Assembly: GCA_022432975.1 (NCBI GenBank)
Contig: CM039509.1
Location: 5,519,043-5,583,042 of the forward strand
Source of the DNA: Begonia masoniana
Lineage: Eukaryota; Streptophyta; Magnoliopsida; Cucurbitales; Begoniaceae
Reading direction: 5' to 3'
DNA: 64,000 bases
The translations under genes and the position numbers were made by a program. Under the pieces are notes generated by a model. The model made no database searches. It worked only from the letters and a program-made list of their open reading frames with translations, and was not told the origin of the DNA. Shown in pieces: positions 30,377 to 41,270 of this stretch. The stretch's first letter is position 1. Every line of letters starts with the position of its first letter.

Positions 30377-30482
30377 GATGGTATGTATGTTGAGTGTTTA
30401 AATTCTGTTATGAACTGTTCATGCATCACGTGTTTTAAAGAAAGAGCATGAAAATGAATTTCCGCACAATGTTTTGAAAATG

Positions 30483-30722
30483 GCAATGTGGCCTGGAGAG
30501 GGGCTTGACTTATTGTGGAGGCACGCAGGGGCTTGTCACAATACCACATCTATTATGTACTCGCAATGTGGCCTGGAGAGGAGCTTGACCTATTGTGGAG
30601 GCACGCAGGGACTTGTCACAATACCACATCTATTATGTACTCGCAATGTGGCCTGGAGAGGGGCTTGACCTATTGTGGAGGCACGCAGGGGCTTGTCACA
30701 ATACCACATCTATTGCACTCAT
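30483..30722 (+). repeat. 80-bp tandem repeat, three copies (C 3' LTR)
   Basis: Units start at 30483, 30563 and 30643; one more than in the 5' LTR of the same element. Confidence 0.95.
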
Positions 30723-31482
30723 ATGTATGGTTATGCGAGATGGGGCTCAGGCACGGCTGTACGTGTTGTAAGCGTGTACCCCCCTCTTCTAGCTGGAAAG
30801 AGTAGTCTGCCCGCTGGATGTGCTCTCTCCGGTTAGGAGGCTGAGATCTCGGTGACACCCACAGAATAAAGTAAAGAAAATGTTGCATGATTTCTGAATT
30901 CACACGCATAGCATATAGTTGCATTTATGAGGGCTTGCTGAGATTTTTATCTCATAGTGTATTGTATGGTGTAAGTGATTACGAGGATACAGGTTAGGAT
31001 GAGATTCCTCCTCCTGAGGCTTGAGTCCAGTTGATGGAGGATGGCTTGCTGTGGTGTGTTGCGCAGTCGATGCTCACCTGACCCGTGGGGAAAGTATGTA
31101 TAGATTTTGAGGGTTTTAAGTTATTTTGGATAGAATAGGAAAATTGTATAGACATTACAGGGTGTTTGGTTCTGGTAGCTGATAGGTTTACATTTTAATG
31201 TTTTTAAACGTTTTGTAATTGTTTAGTGACTTTAAAAATAGGTGGATATGTTCGGTTTTTAAACATATCCACGCGGTTTATTTTCATAAAACGTACTTGG
31301 TTTTAAAATGCGTTTGGGGTTGTTAACGAGGGGTAAGTAAATTATGTGGGGTTTGAGTATTCGGAGGATACGTGAATTGTGAATGTATGATGTAGGGAAG
31401 AGAAATGAAGTGTGTGTTGAGTGTATATATGTGAACGGAGGAGATAAAAGGAAAAAGGGAAAGGAGGCATATGGCAGAGGAG

Positions 31483-31697
31483 ATGGCGACGAATCGCCAT
31501 GGGGGGCGATTGCATCGCCACTCCCTGGAAAATTTCCAGGGAGTGTGGCGATTAGTCGCCACAAATTGTGGCAACTGATCGCCACAGGCGATATGCAACA
31601 GGCGAATAATCGCCTGTTGCAATCGCCGAAGGGCGATTATTCGCCCTATGTTTGGGCGAATAATCGCCCCTGCATGTAAAGGGGCGATTGCCCCTTT
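31483..31697. repeat. Hairpin array (C 3' LTR)
   Basis: Same run as 26319-26533. Here hairpin 6 is perfect (AGGGCGA TTAT TCGCCCT), an extra GGCGATTGCATCGCC fold is formed, and hairpin 4 carries one G-to-A mismatch. Confidence 0.9.
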
Positions 31698-31925
31698 TGT
31701 CCCTCGACATTTTAAGTTTTTAATTAAAGTTTTATTTAATTGTTTTAAATGTTTTTAAATTGTTTTACATATTTCGTTTTTAAACAATTTCCTAACGAAC
31801 CTCGATTTTAATTCCGATTTCGATTTCGGTTTAGTTTCTGCCTAAAGTTTAGTTAAAGATATTAGAATAAAAAAAATAAATAAATAATAGTACGGTAATT
31901 GGGTACAGTGTTTAGGGTCGCTACA

Positions 31926-32362
31926 CTAACCTTCAACTGGTAATAACCGGAGCGCAAGTCAATCTTAGAAAATACCCGAGCTCCCTGTAGCTGGTCGAAT
32001 AAATCATCGATTCTTGGCAACGGGTACTTATTTCTGATAGTCAACTTGTTCAGCTCACGGTAGTCAATACACATCCGTAGGGACCCATCATTCTTCTTGA
32101 CAAACAAGACGGGAGCACCCCACGGAGAGAAACTAGGGCGCACAAAGCCCGTGTCCACCAACTCCTTTAGCTGAGTCTTCAACTCCCTCGGCTCTATTGG
32201 CGCCATACGGTACGGATTCTTCGACACCAGTTCAGCACCAAGATACACATCGATCTCAAAATCTATCTCACGATCTGGTGGCAATCCCGGTAGGTCATCT
32301 AAGAAAACCTCTGAGAAGTTTCGAACTACCGTAATATTTTGAAGTTCCACCTCACCTTTCAT
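31926..32362 (-). pseudogene. Reverse transcriptase N-terminal half (element B)
   Basis: Minus strand: [79 protein letters not shown], where element C interrupts it. The fingers/palm start is intact. The junction to the upstream gag-protease frame at about 32370-32400 is frameshifted. Confidence 0.9.
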
Positions 32363-32401
32363 CTGAACATCTACTACGTGGGCAAGAAGTCCTACACATC
32401 C

Positions 32402-33607
32402 TTACCTCATCAGCTGTTGAGCCTTCAAGGAGGATATAGCAGGCATACTATGTTTCTTCGGTACAGCCTGATTGGAGAACTCTACTTCGTTCGGGCGCTT
32501 AAAAGACACGAGCCCGGACCTGCAGTTGATGGTGGCGTGATGTCGAAACAGCCAGTCCATCCCTAGAATTACTTCGTATCCTTTCATATCGATGATGATA
32601 AGATTGGCATACAATTTCTGGTCTCCAACTGACACTATATCACCTTGCATTGCCTGCTCGGAGTGCATAAACTCTCCGGACGGTAGCATAATGCTGTAGG
32701 ATTGATCTGATGGCGTACAACAAAACTTCTGTCTAACTACGAAGTCTATTGCCACGAACGAATGTGTGGCCCCCGTGTCCCACAAGGTATAAGCAGGTGC
32801 ATCACATATCAAGATTGTACCTGTAATTGCTGTGTGCTGATCAGCATCATCAACGTCCTCCATCATTGCAAAAACCCTTGGTACTGCAAGGTTTGGTCTC
32901 GTGTCCGGCATCGGGCAATCCCGAACATGATGGCCTCCTTTGCCACGTCGGAAACATTGGCCAGTAAAGAGCCTGCAGTCTCCCGTATGATTCCTCTTGC
33001 AGCGCGGGCATACGGGAAGCTGAGGAGCTCCCATAGGTCTTTTCCCTTTGTCCTGGTAAACAGCAACCTCATTTGGTCTTTTGACACCTCTGTTATATTG
33101 CTGCCGTGGTTGCCCAAACTTTCCCTTGTGTTGTTGTTGTTGCTGCTGAGGGGCATCCTGCATGATTCTCTTTGATGTATATCTCTGAGACTTTGCCTCT
33201 AAGGCTTCCAACTGATAAGCCTTAGCTACCACCTTTGTGTATGGGGCCTCGTCAAATCCCCCGTATGTAATCCCTCGTAAGAGGTCCATCTTCAAACCCT
33301 GGATAAATTGATGCACCTTATTTTCATCAGTGGCCACTAGGTGGGGTGCATAACGGGATAGTGAATCGAACTTCTGAACATACTCGGCCACCGTTCCAAA
33401 CTGTCGTAGTCGAGAGAATTCCAGTAACTTCTCCTTCCTCAGGCTGCGGTCAAAGTACTTCTCGTAGAAGAGTGTTTTAAATCCCTCCCAGCTTAATGCC
33501 ACAGTGGTTGACTGCACTGTATCCCACCAAAATCCAGCACTCTTGGTGAGATTAAACGAGGCACATATCACTTTCTTATTTTCCTCCACCTCTGCATAAT
33601 TCAACAT
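32402..33607 (-). pseudogene. gag core, zinc knuckle and protease (element B)
   Basis: A 401-codon minus-strand frame. Gag core: KSAGFWWDTVQS, WEGFKTLFYEKYF, EYVQKFDSLSRY, HQFIQGLKMDLLRG. Linker: Gln-rich with GVKRPNE. The zinc knuckle reads CFRRGKGGHHVRDC: the second Cys is Arg, so it cannot bind zinc normally. The same frame continues through TAITGTI into the protease with [10 protein letters not shown] (catalytic Asp intact) and VILGMDWL, showing that gag and protease are one frame in this lineage. It ends at LKAQQLMR; protease would normally run into reverse transcriptase. Confidence 0.9.
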
Positions 33608-33625
33608 GCGTTCAATCTGCCGGAT

Positions 33626-33859
33626 TCATTCCTCAGCATGAGTAGGGTCCGTCGATAACCCATCAAATGCAGGCGGCTGGAGTCGCCGAAATCTTTCTCC
33701 ACTAGAGTAACGTGGAGCATTTGCATGGTTATTATGATTCCCGTTATCTTTTCTAGCCATCATGCATTCCATCATTCGTGATTGAACGCCGACCAACTCG
33801 GTTAGACGATCGAGGGCGTCGCCTCTGTCATTTGCATCACCTTGGTTTCCTCTCACCAT
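33626..33859 (-). pseudogene. gag N-terminal part (element B)
   Basis: From the ATG at 33859: MVRGNQGDANDRGD, LDRLTELVGVQSRMMECMM, RFRRLQPPAFDGLSTDPTHAEE, then TGA where relatives have Trp (EEWI). The next frame-compatible codons (IRQIERM) continue into 32402-33607, so one nonsense change separates the two. The N terminus matches that of E1 gag (LTELVGVESRMMERMM), placing B and E1 in one lineage. Confidence 0.9.
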
Positions 33860-33870
33860 TCCAGAAAATC

Positions 33871-34017
33871 CTATAAACAGAATAACTAAATGAAATAAAC
33901 AGAACCTTTACAGAAACCTAAACACTTACAGTTGGTGGAGCGATCTCACGTGGCAGGTTGCGCAGTCAGACGTTTCACAGAATCGGTTTTAAAACCTTGT
34001 CTCTCTGATACCATAAC
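33871..34017 (-). other. Leader of element B: primer-binding site and putative 59-nt intron
   Basis: Primer-binding site 34001-34013 reads TGGTATCAGAGAG on the minus strand, departing from the initiator-Met complement in its last bases. Downstream, CAACT|GTAAGTG at 33929 and TTTATAG|G at 33871 bracket a 59-nt intron-like segment ending 11 bases before the gag ATG. Confidence 0.7.
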
Positions 34018-34390
34018 AGTGACGACCTCCGACCCGGTCGGGGACGAGGAGCCATCACTCCGAGACATTCCAAAACGGGGACTATTTTTTTTTTTTACAT
34101 TAAACTTTTAAAACATTTACAGAGAGAGAGAAAGTTCTCTGGATTCGAAATCAAACGAGACAACAGTTAATAGAATTGGAACGCAAAATGGGTGATAGAA
34201 GAAAAGCAGGAAGTGATGAAAACAAAAGTAAATAAACTGGCAGAAGGTGTTGACGGAAGAAGCAGGCATCGAGTGGAATCGGTGGATGCAAGCAGAAATG
34301 ACACCGGAAGATTTAGGCAGATGACGTGGCCGGATGATGTGGATGATGTCATCGGAAGATGTAGGCAGCAGATGGGATCGGAATGTGTGA

Positions 34391-34714
34391 TGACGTCATC
34401 AGAAGACGTGATGACATCATCGGCAGATGCAGATAGTAAACGTAATCGGCAGAAGGTGATGACGTCAGCCGGAAGATGGATGACGTCACCGAAAGATGCA
34501 GACGATAGTTGAAATCGGCATAAGAAAAGCTATGGTGACGTCATCGGGAGATGAATGCAATAAACAGAATCGGCAGGAGCAGAACCTAAACAGAATTATT
34601 GTTTGGCGGTAGATGCAGATACGACAAAAGATGAACAGTGATAACCGGTGGATGTGAACCACAAACAGAATTGAGTTCACCGGTGGATGTAATAAGACAA
34701 AATAGATGACGTCA
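34391..34714. promoter_or_regulatory. Five TGACGTCA sites in the B 5' LTR
   Basis: Perfect sites start at 34391, 34460, 34481, 34536 and 34707. Two further positions that are perfect in the 3' LTR are changed here (for example TGACATCA). Confidence 0.6.
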
Positions 34715-35284
34715 GACGATAGATGTAGGCAAAATTCCTACCGGTAGATGTAATCAGAAGGCATAGTTTTTGAAGACAAAGTTTGACAGCTTTTAACAGG
34801 AAGACTTACCAACAGAGAGCAGAAAAACAGAAAACATGAAAGACTCACATTCTCAAACCAATTCAAAACGTGGTTCTCGAGCACAACAGAAGGCATCAAA
34901 ACTTCAAACTTCAGAGACTGATTTAAAAACATAACTTGAACACATGTTTAAAGAAACACGACAGGATTTTCAAGAAAATAGACTGCATGGATAACTCTAA
35001 AACAAGAAGTCAGCCATACACAAGCTAACAGAAAATATTCCAAACAAATTTCAGAATACTTCAAAACATAATTCAACTGTCAAATACAGAGGTTTTAAAC
35101 ATCAATACAGGTTCCATACATCGTTTTACAAACCACAAAGTAGTACAGAACTGGACCTACATTTCAAATGTTTTAAAACTTCAAAAGATGGTACAATATT
35201 GGACATAAATTCAGAAAACATATTCTCACAGGATTAACTCTTGTCTGACTGCACAGCCAAAACCCTGTGAGCTCGATCCTCCAA

Positions 35285-36074
35285 CTACATCAGCTCGTCA
35301 TTTTGAGGCACAAGGTCCTCATCTGGAGTATCCGTACCTACAACAGGGAGTTCATCTATGAGCCTAGAGCTCAGTAAGAACATGGAATGCAGTGTCCATA
35401 TACTATGCATGAACATTTTCAAATACATGAACATTACATTACATTTCATTGGACAGGAAGGTATAAGTGGGAAGAGGAGCTGGCGCAACTGGAATACATG
35501 CCACAACAGAACATAACAGGAGTACATGACAGGATGTCAGTCCTCGTCCACACTTAACCATACATTTCATTACAAGTTTTATCTTACTTAACTTCAAACC
35601 GTGTGCAGAAAACATTTTTCATGACTTTCAGAGAAAAACATGTATACATGAATATTCATAGACAGGCAACAGAATAATAAGCAGGATATAAAACAGAACA
35701 CACTTAACCTAAAACATAACCTATGGTTTAACTACCCAATAGAAATCCCGACAACATAAAACCTAGTACCTCCGTATTGTAGGGCCTTAAGGGCCAAACC
35801 TATAAGTATGAACTTACCTGTTACTACAGAGTTGATAGTCCTGAACGTCTCGGAAATGCTCAAACCTGTACATGCACGTTCAGAAAATAAACAAGCTGCA
35901 AATGCTAACAAATAAGTTAGCAGAATTTGTTCCAAACTCATTCAAACCCTTAGAAAACAAATCGGTGTGTTTTCATCCAAAAACACTGAGTTTTACCAAA
36001 GTATCACAATCCTTCACTCCAACAAAAACTTACTTTAAACTTGTCCAAACTTGTTAGCATTTAAAGATGCTTAC
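35285..36074 (-). other. LTR-internal intron-like unit (B 5' LTR copy)
   Basis: Donor GG|GTAAGC at 36074, acceptor GCATTTGCAG at 35896-35897 (intron 1, 179 nt), exon 2 35895-35818, donor GTAACAG|GTAAGTTC at 35817, acceptor GTTGTAG at 35338-35339 (intron 2, 480 nt), exon 3 35337-35285, ending LVPQNDELM and TAG. All four signals are intact. Exon 2 in frame shows TFRTINS before the junction. Confidence 0.5.
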
Positions 36075-36461
36075 CCTAGTAGAAAAACAGAAAGGAGCCG
36101 AGGAGGTCGAAGTAGCTTCGATGGCTGATTGTCGACTGGAAGATAGAGTGCCGAGAAGAGAATGGAGAGAGAGCAGAGAAGTGAAATGAAGAGGGTTTCA
36201 CGTAGAAAGAGGAACTTAACTTCCTCAACAAGCTGCCATGTGTCAGCTATCCATTGGCTATCTCCCACCAACCATAATTTCTCCCCAATTTGCCCTTCCA
36301 TGCATTTCAAACTTAGTGTTTTGTTAGTTACACATTAATTAGATTCTCCCCACACTAAATGCTCCAACATTTTACAATGGAATTGTTATCGTATTTATGG
36401 CAATTTAAATCCATACAATAATTCAACAGAATATTACACGGCCAAAATGCCGGGTGTTACA

Positions 36462-36910
36462 ACCAAGCCTACATAAGGAAATCTAAATCAGATAGTACAA
36501 TAATATAAAAATACTTAACAATATCCAACCGTGCAGTAAAGAAAAGAAAATCCAATCAACGTGTTATGTTTACATGCCCAAATTAAATAACCAAGTCATT
36601 ACCGTGAAAATGCAAATAAAGTTCTATAAGAACATAAACTACTAGTAGCCTCTTCTGAATTCTACTAAAACTATCCACTCTTCTCTTTACTTAGATTGGA
36701 AGGGGGGTCACTGAGGTGTGCGATTTCTTTTCAAACTATACATGAGTTTTATAAAATTTGTTAAGTAAACATATTTTCTTCTTTTTATCAAAACATGCTT
36801 AACAAGCCCTCAGTTAGGTAGTTATAAAAAAATGCTACATACATATGTAGTTATACAACGAAACTAACCCTAACTGTTTTCTACAAAAAATATCATAAGT
36901 GAAAATGGAG
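36462..36910. other. AT-rich intergenic DNA
   Basis: Continuation of the host sequence that precedes element B. No open frame, repeat or RNA motif seen. Confidence 0.5.
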
Positions 36911-38794
36911 TGTCACACAAAGACCACTCGGCACAATCCATAGGACAACAATGATACGAGGACCAACCAACGTCTCATGAGTCCAAAGAAAAGCGTGACG
37001 ACGATCAAAAAATCCAACCTATCACCCGAGTGGTCGGCGAACGACAGTCTGCCAAGATACCAACTCGAACCATTACACACCTTGATAAGGTTTAGAGGTT
37101 CAAAAATCAAGGAGCGCATTATCACCGCCCTACTATTAGTTTTTCGTGTGTTCATTCAATACCACCTTCATACAATAAGAGATGTATATGATAGCCTCGT
37201 GATACTTTGATGTCAAGACTGCTCAAAGTATCAAAATGATTCATCTTTCCAACATATCATAGCAAAACCCAAATCATGTAATGCTGAGAGTAAACATGAG
37301 AAAACCATGCGTACATATATATATAACAACTGACGTGTTGGTGACCAGGCCCCGTCATACTCTTATAAGTGGCAAACCACCGATATAGCATTCTAAAAAA
37401 CATTGAAATGAAATGCTAAAAGCATAAAATTCATATCTCAACAATGACTACTCTTCTTTCTTAGACGAGTGGTAACCTTAGGTATTGACTCAAAATCAGC
37501 AAACTTGTCCTACCTTAAAAGAGAAAATTCAAATCATAAATATTCGGCTCAATACTAGAGAAAGCACAAGGATAGGTCTTATATTGAGACTGGAAACCCA
37601 ATCCAACAACACTACAATCGGCTGCAAATGCTCCTCGGCAACAAAATTTTCCTTAAAAATAATTTGTTCGGTCGACACTTATAAGTGGGTGTCGACACAT
37701 GGACCGACACCATTAACACTCGGATTATCCTACGGTTGACACTTCCTTCATGCGATCGACACTTCGTACCTCTCAAGTCTACCCGCGATCGACACTTCCC
37801 ACACGCAGTTGACACTACAAACCTCTCGGGTTTTAACTCAAATTGCACTAACGGTTGACACCTCAACCCACTGGTCGACACTTCAGAGCTCTGGAGTTAA
37901 GCCGTTAAAATGGCCTAGCGATCGACACTTGCCTTGGAGTGTTGACACCTTCGACCTCTTGGATCTCGCTTGAATACACGACCGGTCGACACTTATCTTG
38001 AAGTTTTGACCTTTGAGTCGATTCTAGTGAAGGGGAATTCGTAAAACTCACCATTCCTTGCCCTTTTTTGCCTCTAAACGGTGGATAAACCGGCATAAAC
38101 TCTAAAATTCAGAATAATCGGATGAAATTGAGGTTCATTGCTCGAACCCTTCCCCAATCTAAGACCCTAACTTAACAAATCGAAAATGGAGAGGTTAGGA
38201 TGACTAACCTTTGAAATGTCTTCATAAACGTTGAAGGTGGATGTCCCAACAACTTTTCCCTACCCTTGGAAGTCACGGTTCGCACAATCCAGAAACACCC
38301 CCTTCTATCACTCTCCTTCTCTCTAGTGATGGCCAAGCACAAATGAGGGCAAGAAAAATGCTTCTAAACCCTAAAAACTTATTTTCTCCTATTTACACTA
38401 TAACCCCAAGTTTTTGGTTTAATTCATTTTTTTCCTTTGTTAGTTATTGACAACCTCGAATGTTATTCAAAATATTCACAAAGTAAATTCCAAATTTGCG
38501 ATGTGAATTTTTCTCAAATAAACTACACGGTAATTTACTTAATTGCCGAATAGACCAAAACTTCTAAAAAATCTAACGTTGCTATGAAAGACAATACGAG
38601 TCAACTCATGACATGTTATTAGTCAGCAAATGAAAAATTGACATTTGAAAATTAATAAACCTTAAAAAAATACCAGGTTTTCCAATAAAACATTTAATAA
38701 AATAAAGTTTGAAAACTTGCAATAGAGCAAATGATAAAACAACCCATTATATTGTCGTAAATAAATAAAATAATTGACTACGGTATAAGATTCA
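36911..38794. repeat. Unclassified TG...CA repeat, LTR-like
   Basis: Begins TGTCACACAAAG and ends ATTCA. AGTGAAAATGGAG before it (36898-36910) and AGAGAAAATGGAG after it (38795-38807) agree at 12 of 13 bases. No coding domain. Its layout, with GTCGAC words in the middle and an AT-rich right end, recalls the minus-oriented LTRs elsewhere here, but I could not align it with them. A 13-bp flank is too long for an LTR target duplication. Confidence 0.4.
37668..38010. repeat. GTCGACACTT motif island
   Basis: About ten irregularly spaced copies of GTCGACACTT, GATCGACACTT or GTTGACAC, with one near-palindromic pair around 37671-37698. No fixed period. Confidence 0.6.
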
Positions 38795-38845
38795 AGAGAA
38801 AATGGAGCCACTCACAAGCTCCAGATATACCATGCCAGTAACGAC

Positions 38846-39062
38846 TGTAACACCCTGTTTTACAGGTTTTTGGAATTCCAATGTATAGTTTTATTTTTGT
38901 AAAAAATAGTAAATTAAGCCCATTTTGTGAACGAGAAGTTTCGTTAGAATCTTAGAAGTAAGTTGGAATATTTGGTGAAATAAGAAAAATAAAGTTTGAA
39001 GAAACCAAATTGATAGACTAATTAACGAAATAAGAAGAGGATTAATAGAAAAGGAAATAAAG
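38846..39062 (+). repeat. LTR stub
   Basis: Starts TGTAACACCCTG and matches, in plus orientation, the inverse of the right end of the solo LTR at 51247-56850 (shared CCCATTTTGTGAACGAGAAG-like stretch and AACCAAATTGATAG). It stops at 39062 against pol linker sequence. Confidence 0.65.
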
Positions 39063-39719
39063 GTGATGTGCTTCTGAGGCCCAAAGCTAGATCACAACCC
39101 AAGGCCCATGAATTACTTAACATTTTAACTAATGAAAATTATTTTCTTTTATTGCAAAAAATTGGTAATCGTGATGGAAACCTCACTTGGAGCACTTGGA
39201 GGAATCTACTACTCAGCCCATGGGAATTTGTCTTCTCGACCCATGGATTTATGTAATTTTTGGTTTTGAACTTATTTGCCATACATTAACCTTTTCGTAT
39301 AGATTATTATAATTCCATTATGCATTAGATTCAGTGATTAGGGTTAGATGAATGTGGTGGATTATGGGTTGAAGACTTGGCCATCCAAGTTAAGAAGCTG
39401 TCAACACTTAAAGATTTTCTATTCATCAAATGGAGCCCAAAGGAAGCCTTGGTCCAAAGAAGAGCCAACACCTAAGGTATGAAAATTGTAGGTACAAATG
39501 TGGGTGGCAACTTGGATCAAGGAGATAGTAAAATCTTGGCCATTGATCAAGGCATGGCTCGGCCATCACTTGGATTGCTGACTTGGCGCGCAAGCAGAGC
39601 AGCAGCAGCAGGCGCCGTTGGATGCGCTCATGGATTGCCTGCGTGGCGAGGGGAGGCGCGCGCGAGCTTCCCATCTGGACCGTCGATCAGAAGGAGGACT
39701 AGAGACATCCTTACTAGAA

Positions 39720-40560
39720 AGAGGACCTCTCATACTGGAACTATTCTGAGACCGAGTAAAGGAGCTAGAGGATATCCCAGTACTAGTAGCAAACCTATTG
39801 AAGCAATTTCAAGACGTGTTTCTCAAGGAATTACCGCTGGGATTACAACCCTTATGTGGGATTGAACACCAGATCGACTTGTAGCCAGGGGCTATGTTAC
39901 CAAACCATCCAGCTTATAGGATGAACCCCGAGGAGAACAAATGAACTACAAAGTCAGGTACAAGAGTTATTGGAAAATGACTATATTAGAGAATCTATGA
40001 GCCCTTGTGTAGTACCGACATTCCTAGTGCCAAAGAATGATGGTTCCATGAGAATGCGTGTTGATAGTAGAGCCATCAATCAAATAACCATTAAATACCA
40101 ATTATTGATTCCCAGATTATAAGATATGTTGGATGAACTCAGTAGAGCTTCAATATTTTCAAAATTCGATCTCCAGAGCGAATATCATCAAATCATGATG
40201 AAGGAAGATGATTAGTGGAAAACAAGCTTCAAGACAAAGTATGAGTATTTTGAATGGATGGTCATGCCTTTCGGCCTATCCAATGCCCCAAGCACGTTCA
40301 TGCAACTATTACATCATGTTTTGATAGAGTTTCTTGGGAAATTTATAGTTGTTTACTTCAACAACATCCTGGTCTACAGTTTAGACTTACCACCACACCT
40401 AGGCCACCTTAGTACCCTTTTCCAAACCCTCAGGGTTGCAAAATTGTTTGGCAACCTCAAGAAGTGTTCATTTACCCAAGAAAGGATTTATTTCTTAGGA
40501 TTTATCATTACCAAGGGCAGACTGGAAGTTGACGAAGCATAGATTGATGCCATTAAGGAT
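39720..40560 (+). pseudogene. Reverse transcriptase remnant, catalytic Asp pair replaced
   Basis: Frames in pieces: FKELPLG-like region, PTFLVPKNDGSMRM, then MVMPFGLSNAPSTFM and IVVYFNNILVYS. The two catalytic Asp of the YFDD box are both Asn here (codons 40360-40365), as G-to-A changes would give. Stops and frameshifts occur throughout the first half. It continues with CSFTQERIYFLGFIITKG. Not active. Confidence 0.85.
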
Positions 40561-41270
40561 TGGCCCAGCCCTACAAGAGTTTCAGAGGGGCGTAGTTTTC
40601 ATCGGTTAGCCTCATTCAACCGAAAGTTTATTGAGGACTTCAGCTCTATCATGGCTCCTATCACGGACTGCACCAAGAAAGGAAGAGACTTCCAATGGAC
40701 TCCAGATTGTTAGTGTAGTTTTGAGTTAATTAAGAAAAACTGTGTCATGCATTTTTTTAGTGAAAAACTAAAAGGAGCAACCCTCAAATATTCTACATAT
40801 GACAATGAATTCTATGCAGTCATACAAGCCCTCGAGCAGTGGCAGCACTACCTATTATCTAAGGAGTTTGTTATACATACTGGCCACCAGGCACTTAAGC
40901 ACATTCAGAGCCAAGGTAAACTAAACAGGAGACACGCCAAATGGATAGAATTCATAGAGAGATATCCTTACACCCTAAAATATAAGAAAGGAGAAACCCA
41001 TGTGGTAGCGGATGCATTATCCAAAAGAGATATTATGTTAACCGAGCTTGGGGCCAGATTTTTTGGATTTCAATGTATTAAGGATAGCTACGAATTGGAT
41101 CCAGACTTTGGTCCTTATTACATTAAGTGTCAGGACAAGGCAGAGGGAGATTACCATGTCATGAAAGGATACTTATTCAAGTGAAGCAAGTTATGTGTTC
41201 CCAATGGAGGCTTGAGGAAGTGCCTCGTAAAATAAGCTCACAGTGGTGGATTATCCAACCACTTTGGGGA
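40561..41270 (+). pseudogene. RNase H and integrase start of the plus-strand relic
   Basis: Broken start, then a 145-codon frame (40747-41184): [39 protein letters not shown] (Gly where Asp is usual), [23 protein letters not shown]. After GYLFK and a stop the same sequence reads HSGGL and NHFGE of the integrase zinc domain before breaking at about 41270. Confidence 0.85.

Larger units (their letters stand above)
24151..31925 (+). mobile_element. Element C: Tekay-like chromovirus nested in element B, 3' part deleted
   Basis: CTAAC at 24146-24150 and 31926-31930 is a perfect target duplication inside the reverse transcriptase of B. Order: 5' LTR (24151-26767), primer-binding site, gag, protease, reverse transcriptase, RNase H, integrase zinc-binding domain, then an abrupt jump into a 3' LTR that lacks its first 1.14 kb. 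The integrase core, chromodomain and polypurine tract are gone. LTR overlap differs by about 2 percent by eye, less than the B pair, fitting the nesting order. Apart from one gag-pol frameshift, one stop and the deletion, the coding part is well preserved. Confidence 0.95.
30377..31925 (+). repeat. Truncated 3' LTR of element C
   Basis: Matches 25292-26767 from TTGATGGTATGTATG onwards; the first 1.14 kb and polypurine tract are missing. At the join ...GATTTC|TTGATGG only the two bases TC are shared with the lost LTR context. The right end GTCGCTACA and target duplication are intact, so the deletion followed insertion or was present in a recombinant template. Confidence 0.92.
19170..36461 (-). 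mobile_element. Element B: full-length Tekay-like chromovirus, carrying nested element C
   Basis: ACCAA at 19165-19169 and 36462-36466 is a perfect 5-bp target duplication. In minus orientation: 5' LTR 36461-34018, primer-binding site 34013-34001, gag, protease, reverse transcriptase (split by C at 31925/24151), RNase H, integrase with a C-terminal chromodomain-like region, polypurine tract, 3' LTR 21619-19170. Without C the element is about 9.5 kb. Pol is nearly complete but carries several stops and frameshifts plus changed catalytic residues, so it is dead as written. Chromodomain chromoviruses of this type are widespread in plant genomes. Confidence 0.95.
34018..36461 (-). repeat. 5' LTR of element B
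   Basis: 2444 bp. The plus-strand terminal dinucleotide is AG rather than TG at 34018 (AGTGACGACC against TGTGACGACC in B1), a single change. The right end is GGGTGTTACA followed by the target duplication. Confidence 0.93.

Noticed and set aside
30483..30722. Regularly repeated 80-bp units that could suggest a CRISPR-like array
   Set aside because: Units are contiguous tandem copies without spacers, inside a plant LTR.
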